DNA of 64,000 nucleotides from Polyangium sp. 15x6 (GTDB taxonomy: Bacteria; Myxococcota_A; Polyangia; Polyangiales; Polyangiaceae): positions 1 to 64,000 of the forward strand of contig NZ_JASBQE010000045.1 of assembly GCF_029960785.1 (NCBI RefSeq), given 5' to 3'. A model generated the notes under the pieces. The model did not search any database and was not told the DNA's origin. It was given only the letters and a program-made list of their open reading frames with translations. A program made the position numbers and the translations under genes. The first letter of the stretch is position 1; the number at the start of each line of letters is the position of its first letter. Positions 1-7,312 of this stretch are shown piece after piece.

Positions 1-1
1 C

Positions 2-106
2 TTCGCTCCGCAGTACGCCGACGTCGACCTCCACATCTCGCCCTGCTTCGGGGTTTGTCCACGGGACATGCCCCCCGCCTTACACCATCGCGCGATGGTT
101 TGGTAG
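2..106 (+). CDS. possible C-terminal end of a protein cut by the window edge
   Basis: An open frame runs from the window edge to TAG at 104-106 and would encode about 34 residues including VDLHISPCFGVC and DMPPALHHRAMVW. Nothing upstream is visible, so no start, domain or function can be assigned. The frame precedes the repeat-rich region and could be the last residues of a real gene or chance. Very uncertain. Confidence 0.15.
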   Translation, partial: FAPQYADVDLHISPCFGVCPRDMPPALHHRAMVW

Positions 107-241
107 AGAAAAACACCAGCCATCTAGGCGGCCCTCGGGCCTGCTTCCGTTTCTTCGCCAAAGATACGCGGCGCTCGATCCACACGTAGCCGCGCGAGAT
201 GTAGCCAGAAGGCCCGGATCCGCGCGCCGTTCTCCGGTGCG

Positions 242-600
242 GAAAACGAGGGGACGGCGTGGCCCTCGGCGCGTGCTCGACGCTCGGCGCGCGTGCTCGG
301 CGCGGCGCAGCCCTCGGGGCGCGCTCGACGTTCGGCGCACGCGTTCCGCCTTCCATTACCGAACAAATCGCGCCCGAGCAGTTCCACGCCCGCGATTTTG
401 AGTTTTCCCCGCGCGCGCTCGGCACGATTTCGCGAGGTTTACACGTGCTCGGCGCGTAGCCGAGGGACGGCGCAGCCCTCGCCACGAACGGCGCAGCCCT
501 CGGGGCGTGCTCGACGCTCGGTGCGGTCGTGCTCGATGGCGCAGCCCTCGGGGCGCTCGGCGCGGCCGTGCTCGACGGCGCACGCTTGGCACGCTCCAGG
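242..600 (+). repeat. GC-rich dispersed/tandem repeat, copy block 1
   Basis: Degenerate copies of GGCGCAGCCCTCGGGG alternate with GTGCTCGACG-type spacers; clear copies begin near 304, 471, 490 and 538. The same unit recurs at 916, 951, 1440-1500, 2221-2390 and, in reverse orientation, 6847-6955. It is not in a supported gene. Function unknown. Confidence 0.7.
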
Positions 601-890
601 GCCAGCGCGAACGCCGGATCACTCTCGACCTCGCGCGGAAGGGATGGAGCGCGCTCGGCCTTTAGCGCAGCAATCGCCGATCGAAGCGCGCCCTTTGCAA
701 CGTCCTTCACGGCGTCTCGCCTGCTTCGGTCCTTCAGGAGGAGCCCGGCCACGATTGCGCCGCCCGCTAGAACCAGGCTCGGAACGATGCGCGCGCCCCG
801 CTGCTTCGATTTCAGATCAAGCGCCATCGAGACAGCCTATCGGCCCATTTCCAGGGGGCGCAAGGCGCAAGGGGGCGCGGCGCGATGAAA

Positions 891-910
891 TGTACTCCGC
901 GCGGAGTACA
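891..910. promoter_or_regulatory. perfect 20-bp palindrome TGTACTCCGCGCGGAGTACA
   Basis: The 20 bases are their own reverse complement. Related GTACTC half-sites occur at 1003, in the perfect palindrome GTACTCTACGTAGAGTAC (1021-1038) and at 1122. The spacing of several similar palindromes looks like a cluster of operator sites, but no nearby rightward gene explains them. Function inferred only. Confidence 0.45.
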
Positions 911-1020
911 TCCCCCGGCGCAGCCCTCGGGCGCCTCGGGGGACGTATACGGCGCAGCCCTCGCGGGGGGGCGCGTCATAGCGTCCGGAGAGGGGCGAAA
1001 AGGTACTCTACGCGCGAGCG

Positions 1021-1038
1021 GTACTCTACGTAGAGTAC
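1021..1038. promoter_or_regulatory. perfect 18-bp palindrome GTACTCTACGTAGAGTAC
   Basis: Second member of the GTACTC palindrome cluster; a half-site copy with the same GGTACTCTACG core starts at 1002 and another at 1121. Candidate binding sites for a dimeric regulator, with no assigned gene. Confidence 0.45.
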
Positions 1039-1156
1039 CTGAAGCGCGAATCGCCCTACTCTGCAATGATTCCGGAAGGTTCCCGTCACTTCGGCGAGAG
1101 TCAAGGGCTCCCCCTCAATTGGTACTCTACGGACACCGGACGGGCGGCCGTACCGT

Positions 1157-1190
1157 GAGTTATTACACCCCTCCGGAGCGAGTTATTACA
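1157..1190 (+). repeat. direct repeat GAGTTATTACA x2
   Basis: GAGTTATTACA occurs at 1157-1167 and 1180-1190, 23 bp apart, in an otherwise GC-rich region. The AT-rich paired repeats stand out and could be a binding site; no other support. Confidence 0.4.
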
Positions 1191-1324
1191 GTAAGAGCGC
1201 TCGTCACTGACGCGGCGCAGCGCTACGGATCGCGAGGGCCCTCGGCACGGTCGCATGTGCGGCGCGTTCACGCGCCGCGTGTCAATGGGAGAAAGGGAGT
1301 CAAGGGGCGAAAGGGGGCGCTTAC

Positions 1325-1387
1325 GTGTGACGTGTGATCTGTGGTCCGTGTGATCCCCTCACACACCCACGCGATCACACATCACAC
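1325..1387. terminator. long inverted repeat downstream of the leftward DUF6968-like gene
   Basis: GTGTGACGTGTGATC (1325-1339) pairs with GATCACACATCACAC (1373-1387), 15 positions with one mismatch, around a 33-nt loop that itself contains GTGTGATC/TCACAC repeats. It sits about 130 bp past the stop of the leftward gene ending at 1520 and could end its transcript. There is no T-tract, so a terminator role is inferred. Confidence 0.35.
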
Positions 1388-1414
1388 GGGGTGCCACGCT
1401 CGGCGCTGCGGATC

Positions 1415-1500
1415 GGGCTTGCGCGCTCGGCGCGGTCGACGGCGCAGCCCTCGGGGCGCTCGGCCCGGTCGTGATCGACGGCGCAGCCCTCGAAACACGC
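1415..1500 (+). repeat. GC-rich dispersed repeat, copy block 2
   Basis: Two head-to-tail copies of the 39-bp unit begin near 1440 and 1479 (GGCGCAGCCCTCGGGGCG followed by CTCGGCCCGGTCGTG). The block abuts the 3' end of the leftward gene at 1520. Confidence 0.65.
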
Positions 1501-1519
1501 CGCGCGAATAGCTCCACGC

Positions 1520-1840
1520 CTATCGTGTCGAAATCGCGGTACTGAAGCCTAAATCTTCACTCCCTAGAAACGTCACCTTCCCGCCGAGTTCGTGCGCAAG
1601 CGTTCCAAGATCAAGCGGTACCAGTGCCAGCGCATAAAGAAGAGCTTGCACTGCGTCGTAGCCCCAAATGGCCCTTGATGCGACGCGTTTCCCTGGTCCC
1701 AAAATCTCGACCAGAACAGACCAGTTCTGGTTTTCGCCGATGACCGGAGCGTGGATTCGGACAAGAACCCGGCGCCCCCCACGTTTGCCATGCGGCGTAA
1801 ACCGCAATGACCGTTCCGCGAACACGCTTGTGTCACTCAT
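1520..1840 (-). CDS. DUF6968-like protein
   Basis: This 106-residue protein begins MSDTSVFAERSLRF, has basic/beta-rich strands, then the block WGYDAVQALLYAL and ends with KVTFLGSEDLGFS. Alternating strands followed by a G-x-D-x-x-QAL helix is the pattern I associate with bacterial DUF6968 proteins; function unknown. The ATG at 1840 was chosen because it overlaps the end of the upstream Cys-rich gene by 8 bp (stop at 1833), implying translational coupling, and because the longer frame to 2089 adds only Arg/Ser-rich sequence antisense-like to that gene. Family assignment is from pattern memory. Cytoplasmic; no signal peptide. Confidence 0.65.
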   Translation of the reverse strand: MSDTSVFAERSLRFTPHGKRGGRRVLVRIHAPVIGENQNWSVLVEILGPGKRVASRAIWGYDAVQALLYALALVPLDLGTLAHELGGKVTFLGSEDLGFSTAISTR

Positions 1841-2138
1841 ATAGATCACTGCACCGTCGATAGCATTTGGAGAGGTTTTCGTTCGCTCTTCTCCAGCAGC
1901 GCTCCCGCCGTTGTCCTTGCTTGACAGGGATCTTGTGACACTTGCGGTTCTCTTCGGACCATGCCCTATCACACTCGCGCTTGCATATCGACGATGGGCC
2001 CTCATAGGCGATGTTTTTCGGCGCGACTGCGGGACGCGCAATTGTAGGTGATTCTGGCGGAACACTGGCCACCCCTGACGCAATGCCAAGCGAGCCGTAT
2101 AAAAGCAATGCTCCTAGCCCCAAAATCAACTTTGCCAT
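1833..2138 (-). CDS. small secreted Cys-rich protein
   Basis: This 101-residue protein has a hydrophobic N-terminus (LILGLGALLLYGSLGIASGVAS) that reads as a signal peptide. The mature part carries paired cysteines: CKRECDRAW, KCHKIP, RCWRRA and KCYRRCSDLYE. The CxxxC and CxxxxxxC spacing suggests a disulfide-stabilised helical hairpin. A good ribosome site (GGAGG, six bases before ATG) supports the start at 2138. It overlaps the DUF6968-like gene, forming a two-gene unit. Strongly charged and exported, possibly a surface or effector-like peptide. No named family recognised. Confidence 0.7.
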   Translation of the reverse strand: MAKLILGLGALLLYGSLGIASGVASVPPESPTIARPAVAPKNIAYEGPSSICKRECDRAWSEENRKCHKIPVKQGQRRERCWRRANENLSKCYRRCSDLYE

Positions 2139-2723
2139 GATCGGCCTCCATGCCGCACATGCCCTCCCGCGGCATGTGTACGCTACAGGACGGAACTACG
2201 ACACGTCCAGAAAGTGACAATCGGCGCGGCCCTCGCGCCGCCTGTCTTGGTCGTGACGCTCGGCGCAGCCCTCGGGGCACTCGCGACGCTCGGCGCAACC
2301 CTCGGGGCGCTCGGCCCGGTCGTGCTCGACGGCGCAGCCCTCGGGGCGCTCGGCCCGGTCGTGCTCGACGGCGCCCCCTCGGGGTCACGTTCTGGTTTGA
2401 TGCGGTTGGTAGGCCCATCTCCCACAAATCGACCCGGCCGGCGCTAACAACCACCTCCCGACCGAGCATGTAGAGAGTGGAGACGGCGAACCTCGCCGCT
2501 CGCGATGCGCTCGCATGGGGGCCCGTCGTGAGGGGGACGTCGGCCGTCTCTCCCATCCCGGCCGAACGGTGGTCCTCCTGGTCGAAAAGGCGCCTCCGTT
2601 TGGCTCGGGTGGGCTTTGTCGCCGATCCGAGGTGGTTGCGCCGCAAATGGTCACCTCTGCTTGCGCGCTGAGTGCGGCGCAATCACCTCGGGCCGGTGAC
2701 ACCACACGACCGATGGAGGGAGC
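2139..2723. other. intergenic region with repeat block, no gene seen
   Basis: This stretch is upstream of both the leftward Cys-rich gene and the rightward HTH gene, so it must hold both promoters. About 170 bp is the GC-rich dispersed repeat. Open frames here are low-complexity and not called. Confidence 0.5.
2221..2390 (+). repeat. GC-rich 39-bp tandem repeat, copy block 3
   Basis: This is the cleanest array of the family. Units start near 2258, 2291, 2331 and 2370, the last two exactly 39 bp apart and near-identical (GGCGCAGCCCTCGGGGCGCT then CGGCCCGGTCGTGCTCGAC). The earlier units are shorter and degenerate. Confidence 0.75.
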
Positions 2724-3038
2724 ATGGATGCCGCGCTCGATGGCGATCAAGAGGACGTTCCGACGACGCATGTGAAGGAGCGGGCGAGCCCGGACCAAGA
2801 AGAGGATCCGGTGAGTGTTCCCGCCGTGCTGACCGACGAGCAGCGCGATCGGACGCTCGTGTGTCTGGACGCCTATCTCCGCCAGCGCACGCCGCAAAAG
2901 GCGGCGGATCTGCTTGGATTCCCGATGAAATACATCATGGGCGTCTGCCGTCGGGAAATAAGGCCGTCTGTCGAGTTTGCCGCCCGCGTGGCGAAATGCA
3001 GCGGCATCGAGCTGGCGGCCATCCTCACGGGCCGATGA
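2724..3038 (+). CDS. small HTH-type DNA-binding protein
   Basis: A 104-residue protein with an acidic disordered N-terminus (about residues 1-38), then an all-helical segment: LVCLDAYLRQRTPQKAADLLGF, a turn, MKYIMGVCRREIRPSVEFAARVAKCSG and IELAAILTGR. The Q-x-x-A-x-x-LG followed by a recognition-like helix and a closing helix resembles a Cro/C1 (XRE) fold without its usual linker sequence. The ribosome site GGAGGG precedes the ATG at 2724 by about 7 bases. It sits about 145 bp before the sigma-factor operon, so it could regulate it; that is inference. Family assignment moderately secure. Confidence 0.7.
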   Translation: MDAALDGDQEDVPTTHVKERASPDQEEDPVSVPAVLTDEQRDRTLVCLDAYLRQRTPQKAADLLGFPMKYIMGVCRREIRPSVEFAARVAKCSGIELAAILTGR

Positions 3039-3182
3039 CGTTACGAAACGTGTAAGCGTGCGTTCGTGTTGCCGATGCGCACCTACTCGTCCGATCAGGT
3101 ATTATGTGAGGAACCATCCACAATCAGCAAAATCGACCGGCCCCGTCGGTACGTTCTCCCTCGTGGTAGACATATAGCCAGC

Positions 3183-4187
3183 GTGACCAGTCTCGCGCAC
3201 GTCTCCCCCGATCCCCCCTCCGGTTCCCGTCCGCGCCTCGCCGCGCTCGCGGCGCTCCGTCCCGTCATCTTCGCATGGACGGGCCGCTGGGTGAGCTCCC
3301 CGGCCGATCGCGACGACATCACGCAGGACGTCTTGTGGGAGGCCGCGACATGCCGCACGGGCGCGGACATCCCGGACGACGAGCTGCGCCCCTGGCTGTT
3401 CGTCATCACGGCGCGGCTGGCCTGCAAGTACCTACGTCGCGAGAAGCGCCACGCCTCGGGCGGGGACGTCTCCCCCGAGGAGATCGTGTCCCCCAACGTC
3501 TCGCCCGAAATTGCGGCCGAGCGCGCGGAGTTCCTTCGGTTCCTACAGGACGCGCTTGCCAAGCTGACCCCGCGGCAACGCGCCGCCTTTATTGGTTACG
3601 ACATCGAAGAAAAGTCACACGAGACAATCGCTCGATCGCTCGGCATTTCGGTGACCTCGGCGCGGAATGCTGCCTGCGAAGCGCGGATGCGGCTCTACGC
3701 GGCGCTGTGCGAGCGCGACCGCGACAGGCGCGGTGTCCTTCCGCTGCTGCTTCTCTTCCTTTCCGACCGTTGGTGGCGCGGATCGTCGGGCGGGGAATCG
3801 TCCGAGGGGTCGTCCGGGCGGCGGCTGTTCCCTTGGCTCCCGTGGTCGCCGGACAAGATTGTCGGGACGGTTTGGGCGCCATTGGTGGGCGTGCTCGTCG
3901 GAGGGGCGGCCGTTGCGGCGTGGTTGCTCCCGTCGGACGATGCGCCGCGCGTTCGCCACCTTCACCTCGCGCCGTACGTGCTGGTCATCTTCCGCGATCA
4001 CACACAAGAGCCCGTCGCCTCCATCGAGCCCCCTCCGCCGGCCCCCGCTCCGGACCCGGATCCGGCTCCCGTCCGCCGTGCTCCTCCGGCCCCCGCACCT
4101 TCGCCGACCTTGACGCCCGAGGCAGAAGAGGCGCTCGACAGGCTTTTCCGCGGGGTGAAGACCTACGACCCCAAAGAGGGGCAATAG
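3183..4187 (+). CDS. sigma-70 family (ECF-like) sigma factor with C-terminal membrane tail
   Basis: Region 2 is visible in LRPVIFAWTGRW and DRDDITQDVLWEA with RLACKYLRREKRH; region 4 is LTPRQRAAFIGYDIEEKSHE followed by TIARSLGISVTSARN, a canonical -35-binding HTH. Unlike a minimal ECF factor, it continues for about 180 residues: a short hydrophobic run (LLLLFLS), a strong transmembrane helix (TVWAPLVGVLVGGAAVAAWL) and a Pro-rich tail that should be periplasmic. GTG 3183 is preferred over GTG 3066 because the intervening 39 codons have AT-rich third positions unlike the gene body; neither start has a clear ribosome site. It heads a three-gene operon. Anchoring may hold the factor inactive at the membrane until proteolysis, which is inference. 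Confidence 0.8.
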   Translation: MTSLAHVSPDPPSGSRPRLAALAALRPVIFAWTGRWVSSPADRDDITQDVLWEAATCRTGADIPDDELRPWLFVITARLACKYLRREKRHASGGDVSPEEIVSPNVSPEIAAERAEFLRFLQDALAKLTPRQRAAFIGYDIEEKSHETIARSLGISVTSARNAACEARMRLYAALCERDRDRRGVLPLLLLFLSDRWWRGSSGGESSEGSSGRRLFPWLPWSPDKIVGTVWAPLVGVLVGGAAVAAWLLPSDDAPRVRHLHLAPYVLVIFRDHTQEPVASIEPPPPAPAPDPDPAPVRRAPPAPAPSPTLTPEAEEALDRLFRGVKTYDPKEGQ

Positions 4188-4271
4188 CCGAGAGTTCCGC
4201 GCGTTATCGTCCCGGGGTTCGTCCTTCACGAACCCCTTGCTGCTTTTGCTCGGTTTGTCTAGAGTTTCGTC

Positions 4272-5588
4272 ATGCGGACGGGCTGCGTCGCGATCGTCGC
4301 GTTCCTCGGGGTCCTCGGGCTTGCTGCGCCCTCGTCGGCGGACGACGCGCCCCCGGTTCACGAACTGGATCCCGAGGCGATCCGAGCCGCCGCGGAGGAA
4401 GCCCGGTTCGGAGAGTACGTGCAGCGAGGCGACCGGGCGCGGGCCTCCGGACGGATGGCGGATGCGGTGCTCGCCTATTCGGAAGCATTGAACATCCGGC
4501 CGGATCCGTTGATCGCCGGCCGGCTCGGGATCGTGCTCGTCGAGCTGGGAAAGCCTGCACGGGCGGCCCATCTGCTCCATGATGCCGTCAACCGTGATTG
4601 GCGTGCGAGGCCGGTAGAGCGCGAGCAGTTCAAGACCGCTTACGACGCGGCGCGGGCTGTGGTCTGCATGCTGGACGTCACGATCTCGCATGTGCCGGAA
4701 CGGACTACGCTCGATGGCGACCCGATCAATCCGAAGCATCGCACGGGATTTTTTATATTCGCCATGCCCGGCGAGCACGAGATCCGCGCGAGCCTGACAG
4801 GGTACCGGGACGGGCGCGCCGTTTTCACGGCGTGCAAGGGCGGGAGCATGGACGTCCCTGTCATGCTTTCGCCGCTCCCCTCGGATACATCGATCGAGCC
4901 CACGCCAGCGCCCAAGCCTCCCCCCGAGCCGGCCGCCATTCCAGCACCCCCCGGTCTCCCCGAGATACGCCTAGAGCCGCTCGGGGATCCACGTCTAGGC
5001 ATTGCAGGGGCGGTAGGGGTCGTGGATGGGAAGCCCTTGTCGAAGCAGGAGGATCCGTATGCGTACGACGATCCTTCGGGGGGCGATGGGAAGAAATCGG
5101 GCGTGAGAGGATCGATCGGTGCGGGGCCGGTGATGGTGCTGGGGGTGGCGTCATGGGCCCCCGCATTTGGTGTCGCTCTGTCGGGGGGGCTCCGTTTCGG
5201 CTCCTTTTCCTTGGGCGTGGAGGTCCGTGGCGCATGGCTACCGTTCCAAGTGGGGGACGGCCCGATCAGTGCAATGACAGCGGGCGGCACCGTTGCCATT
5301 TGTGGGCATTGGCGCTGGTTTCTCGGGTGTGGCATCGGGCATCTCGGGGTTATGCGGCTGGATACCACGGCGGACAGTTTTGTGAATTCAGATTTTGTAC
5401 GTGCGAAGCTCGGGGGCGGTGTGCGATTGGGGGCGGAGATCCCCTTGTCGGGACCGTTTGCCGTGATCGTTGCAGGCGATGCTCTCGCTCTCACGAGTGG
5501 CACGCGCGCTGCAATTGGATCGCAATTGATCGTGGATCAACCTCCGGTCATGTTAGCTGGCAACCTACTTGGAACCTATCGATTTTGA
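4272..5588 (+). CDS. exported TPR/PEGA-like protein with C-terminal beta-barrel-like domain
   Basis: The 438-residue product has a signal peptide ending near PSSADD. Residues about 35-120 form TPR-like helices (YVQRGDRARASGRMADAVLA, SEALNIRP). A PEGA-like carrier/beta segment follows (about 130-200, with PGEHEIRASLTGYRDG), then a Pro-rich linker. The C-terminal 150 residues alternate Gly/hydrophobic strands (GGLRFGSFSLGVEVRGAWL) and end in LLGTYRF, typical of an outer-membrane strand ending in aromatic Phe. It lies 84 bp after the sigma factor in the same direction, suggesting a cell-envelope component under the same control. No specific function can be named. Confidence 0.75.
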   Translation: MRTGCVAIVAFLGVLGLAAPSSADDAPPVHELDPEAIRAAAEEARFGEYVQRGDRARASGRMADAVLAYSEALNIRPDPLIAGRLGIVLVELGKPARAAHLLHDAVNRDWRARPVEREQFKTAYDAARAVVCMLDVTISHVPERTTLDGDPINPKHRTGFFIFAMPGEHEIRASLTGYRDGRAVFTACKGGSMDVPVMLSPLPSDTSIEPTPAPKPPPEPAAIPAPPGLPEIRLEPLGDPRLGIAGAVGVVDGKPLSKQEDPYAYDDPSGGDGKKSGVRGSIGAGPVMVLGVASWAPAFGVALSGGLRFGSFSLGVEVRGAWLPFQVGDGPISAMTAGGTVAICGHWRWFLGCGIGHLGVMRLDTTADSFVNSDFVRAKLGGGVRLGAEIPLSGPFAVIVAGDALALTSGTRAAIGSQLIVDQPPVMLAGNLLGTYRF

Positions 5589-5597
5589 GTGTATACT

Positions 5598-6797
5598 ATG
5601 AACTATAGTGCAAACATTCGGAGTAAGGCGCTGGTTGCTGGTGGATTGCTCCTGTCAGCGCTCCCGGTGTGGCTGCTCGTCCAGGGCTGCGGCGCGCCTG
5701 GGGAAATCGACATTTTTGAATGCAATCCAGACGCCTACTTTCCGGACCCTCGATGCCTCCCGGACGCGGGCATTGACGCATCCGATGCGCATGACGCCGA
5801 TCCACAAGCCGCATGCGAGGCACAAGGCGGGGAATGCGTCGAGATCCCCGACGATTCCGAGACCCCGGCAGGTTTCTGGAGCCACGTTCCGTGGCCCATC
5901 TGGATCGGTCCGGCTGTGGACATGCCGAAGGGGTGCCCCTTCGTGGGGGGCGAGCAGTTCAAGCTCTACGCCGGCCTCACGGCTCCCCCCATGCAGTGCG
6001 ACCCCTGCGAGTGCCAGAAAGCCACGGGGCAATGCAGCGGGGTTCCGGGGGAGATCACGATCGGGGCTGGTATGTGCGGCGCAGTGGGGGTGCCGTCGCT
6101 CCCTTTTGACGGTCCGGGGGGGTGGGATGGGACCTGCACGGGCGCGAACGCGTTGCCCGCGGGTGCGCAATGTCCCCCGGGGAGCGGCGTCCCGTGCGCG
6201 CAGTCGATCACGTTCTCGGCGCTTCCGCCTCCGGTCAACGAGAAGTGCGACGTCAAGCCGTCGCCCATCATCAAGGCGGGTGGGGCCAAGAGCACGGAAT
6301 GGGAGACGGGCGCCCTCGCCTGCCGGTCGAGCCTCGACACGTCGCTCTGTGGCTCGGGGGATAAGCTCTGCGTTCCGAAGGTGCTCTACCCCTACCGTCA
6401 ATGCATCTGGCAGAAGGGGAAGCATACGAAATGCCCCAAGCCCTACAATTGGGAGCTTCCCCGGACCATGTACCCGGTTCAGCCGAAGGATTCGCGCGAA
6501 TGCACGGCATGCACGTGCGGCGCGCCGCAAGGTGGCGCATGTGTTGCCACGTTGCGGCTGTTCGATGATGGGGCGTGCGCTTCGGAGTTCCTGAAGCAGC
6601 CGATTTCCTCGCTCGGTGGAGACTGCGATCCGATCTTCCCCGCGGGCCGCGCGATGGGCGGGAAGGCGGTCACGGATCACGCGTACATCGCGGGGGTGTG
6701 CGAGGCGGGCGGGGGCGAACCCATCGGCGAGGCGGTCGAAGACGACGAGAACGCAGTGACGGTTTGTTGTCGACAATCGTACATCTTTGATGAGTAG
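5598..6797 (+). CDS. Cys-rich lipoprotein
   Basis: The signal sequence SALPWL-type hydrophobic core ends in the lipobox LVQGC, so the mature protein is lipid-anchored. The body is about 365 residues with roughly 30 cysteines in pairs (MQCDPCECQ, ECTACTCG, CVTVCC-type ends), no transmembrane helix and no recognised catalytic motif. GTG 5589 directly follows the upstream stop, but ATG 5598 gives a standard signal peptide and was preferred. It is the third gene of the sigma-factor operon, 9 bp after the beta-barrel-like protein. The cysteine pairs imply a disulfide-bonded surface protein. Homologous family not recognised. Confidence 0.75.
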   Translation: MNYSANIRSKALVAGGLLLSALPVWLLVQGCGAPGEIDIFECNPDAYFPDPRCLPDAGIDASDAHDADPQAACEAQGGECVEIPDDSETPAGFWSHVPWPIWIGPAVDMPKGCPFVGGEQFKLYAGLTAPPMQCDPCECQKATGQCSGVPGEITIGAGMCGAVGVPSLPFDGPGGWDGTCTGANALPAGAQCPPGSGVPCAQSITFSALPPPVNEKCDVKPSPIIKAGGAKSTEWETGALACRSSLDTSLCGSGDKLCVPKVLYPYRQCIWQKGKHTKCPKPYNWELPRTMYPVQPKDSRECTACTCGAPQGGACVATLRLFDDGACASEFLKQPISSLGGDCDPIFPAGRAMGGKAVTDHAYIAGVCEAGGGEPIGEAVEDDENAVTVCCRQSYIFDE

Positions 6798-6846
6798 GCA
6801 CGTAGATGGCGGCAGGTGGTACCGCGGCGATTCTTGGGCGCGCCGG

Positions 6847-6955
6847 TGGGCTGCGCCGTCGAGCATGATCATGCCGAGGGTCGAGAGCACCCCGAGGGCT
6901 ACGCCGTCGAGCGCGACCACCCCGAGCGCCCCGAGCGCTGCGCCGAGCGCCCGGT
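6847..6955 (-). repeat. GC-rich dispersed repeat, reverse-orientation copy
   Basis: Reading the minus strand gives the GGCGCAGC/CTCGGGGCGCTCGG unit with GTCGAGC-type spacers, as in blocks 1-3. This places reverse copies on the far side of the sigma-factor operon, so the family flanks about 4.4 kb of genes. Confidence 0.6.
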
Positions 6956-6983
6956 AAGGCTTCCACCCGCGATCGGAGGGACC

Positions 6984-7163
6984 ATGCAAATCCTGTTGAA
7001 GATCGCAATCTTAGTCCTCTCCCTGGCCTCACAAACGGTACACAAACAGATTTCGCTTGCCGCCTCCGCTCCCGCTCCCGCTCCCGCCTCCGCGCCCGCT
7101 CCCACGCTCGCTCCCGCTCGAACGCTCGGAGACCCTCCGGCGCCAGAAACGTGCTCGTCCTGA
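6984..7163 (+). CDS. possible small secreted Ala/Pro-rich peptide
   Basis: The ATG at 6984 follows a good ribosome site (GGAGGG, three bases away). It encodes 59 residues: a signal-peptide-like start MQILLKIAILVLSLASQ, then an Ala-Pro/Ser-Pro repeat and an end with PETCSS. The longer frame from 6816 only adds repeat-derived sequence. The ribosome site and signal peptide support expression; the simple composition argues for caution. Function unknown. Confidence 0.4.
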   Translation: MQILLKIAILVLSLASQTVHKQISLAASAPAPAPASAPAPTLAPARTLGDPPAPETCSS

Positions 7164-7312
7164 AGGGCTGAAGCCGCGGCCCACAGCCTTCGCCCGCGCT
7201 TCCGCGATGCGCGTGTACGGATTTCGATGACGTGATCACGCTGCGCCTCGTCTACGGACCAGTGCCCGTCGTGCCTGGCGCATGGCGCGTAGAAAAATAA
7301 AGGCTTACGACA

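Larger units (their letters stand above)
107..1519. other. repeat-rich region with no convincing gene
   Basis: All open frames here read through a GC-rich repeat (GGCGCAGCCCTCGGGGCG and variants) and translate to Arg/Ala/Pro/Ser-rich low-complexity strings without domain logic, so none is called. The stretch holds palindromic GTACTC sites, a pair of GAGTTATTACA direct repeats and a long GTGTGA hairpin, listed separately. It lies between the window edge and the 3' end of a leftward two-gene unit. Confidence 0.6.
6798..7312. other. intergenic region with reversed repeat copy and one small ORF
   Basis: The region separates the Cys-rich lipoprotein from the FG-GAP genes. It contains the inverted copy of the GC-rich repeat (6847-6955) and a short signal-peptide ORF (6984-7163), both listed. 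No clear terminator was found. The bases just before 7313 (AAAGGCTTACGACA) are repeated before the second FG-GAP gene. Confidence 0.55.

Noticed and set aside
885..1337. 150-codon plus-strand frame in the repeat region
   Set aside because: It reads through palindromes and repeats, lacks a ribosome site and shows no protein-like pattern.
3066..3182. Extended N-terminus of the sigma factor from GTG 3066
   Set aside because: The 39 extra codons have AT-rich third positions and no similarity to a sigma factor; more likely leader or promoter DNA.
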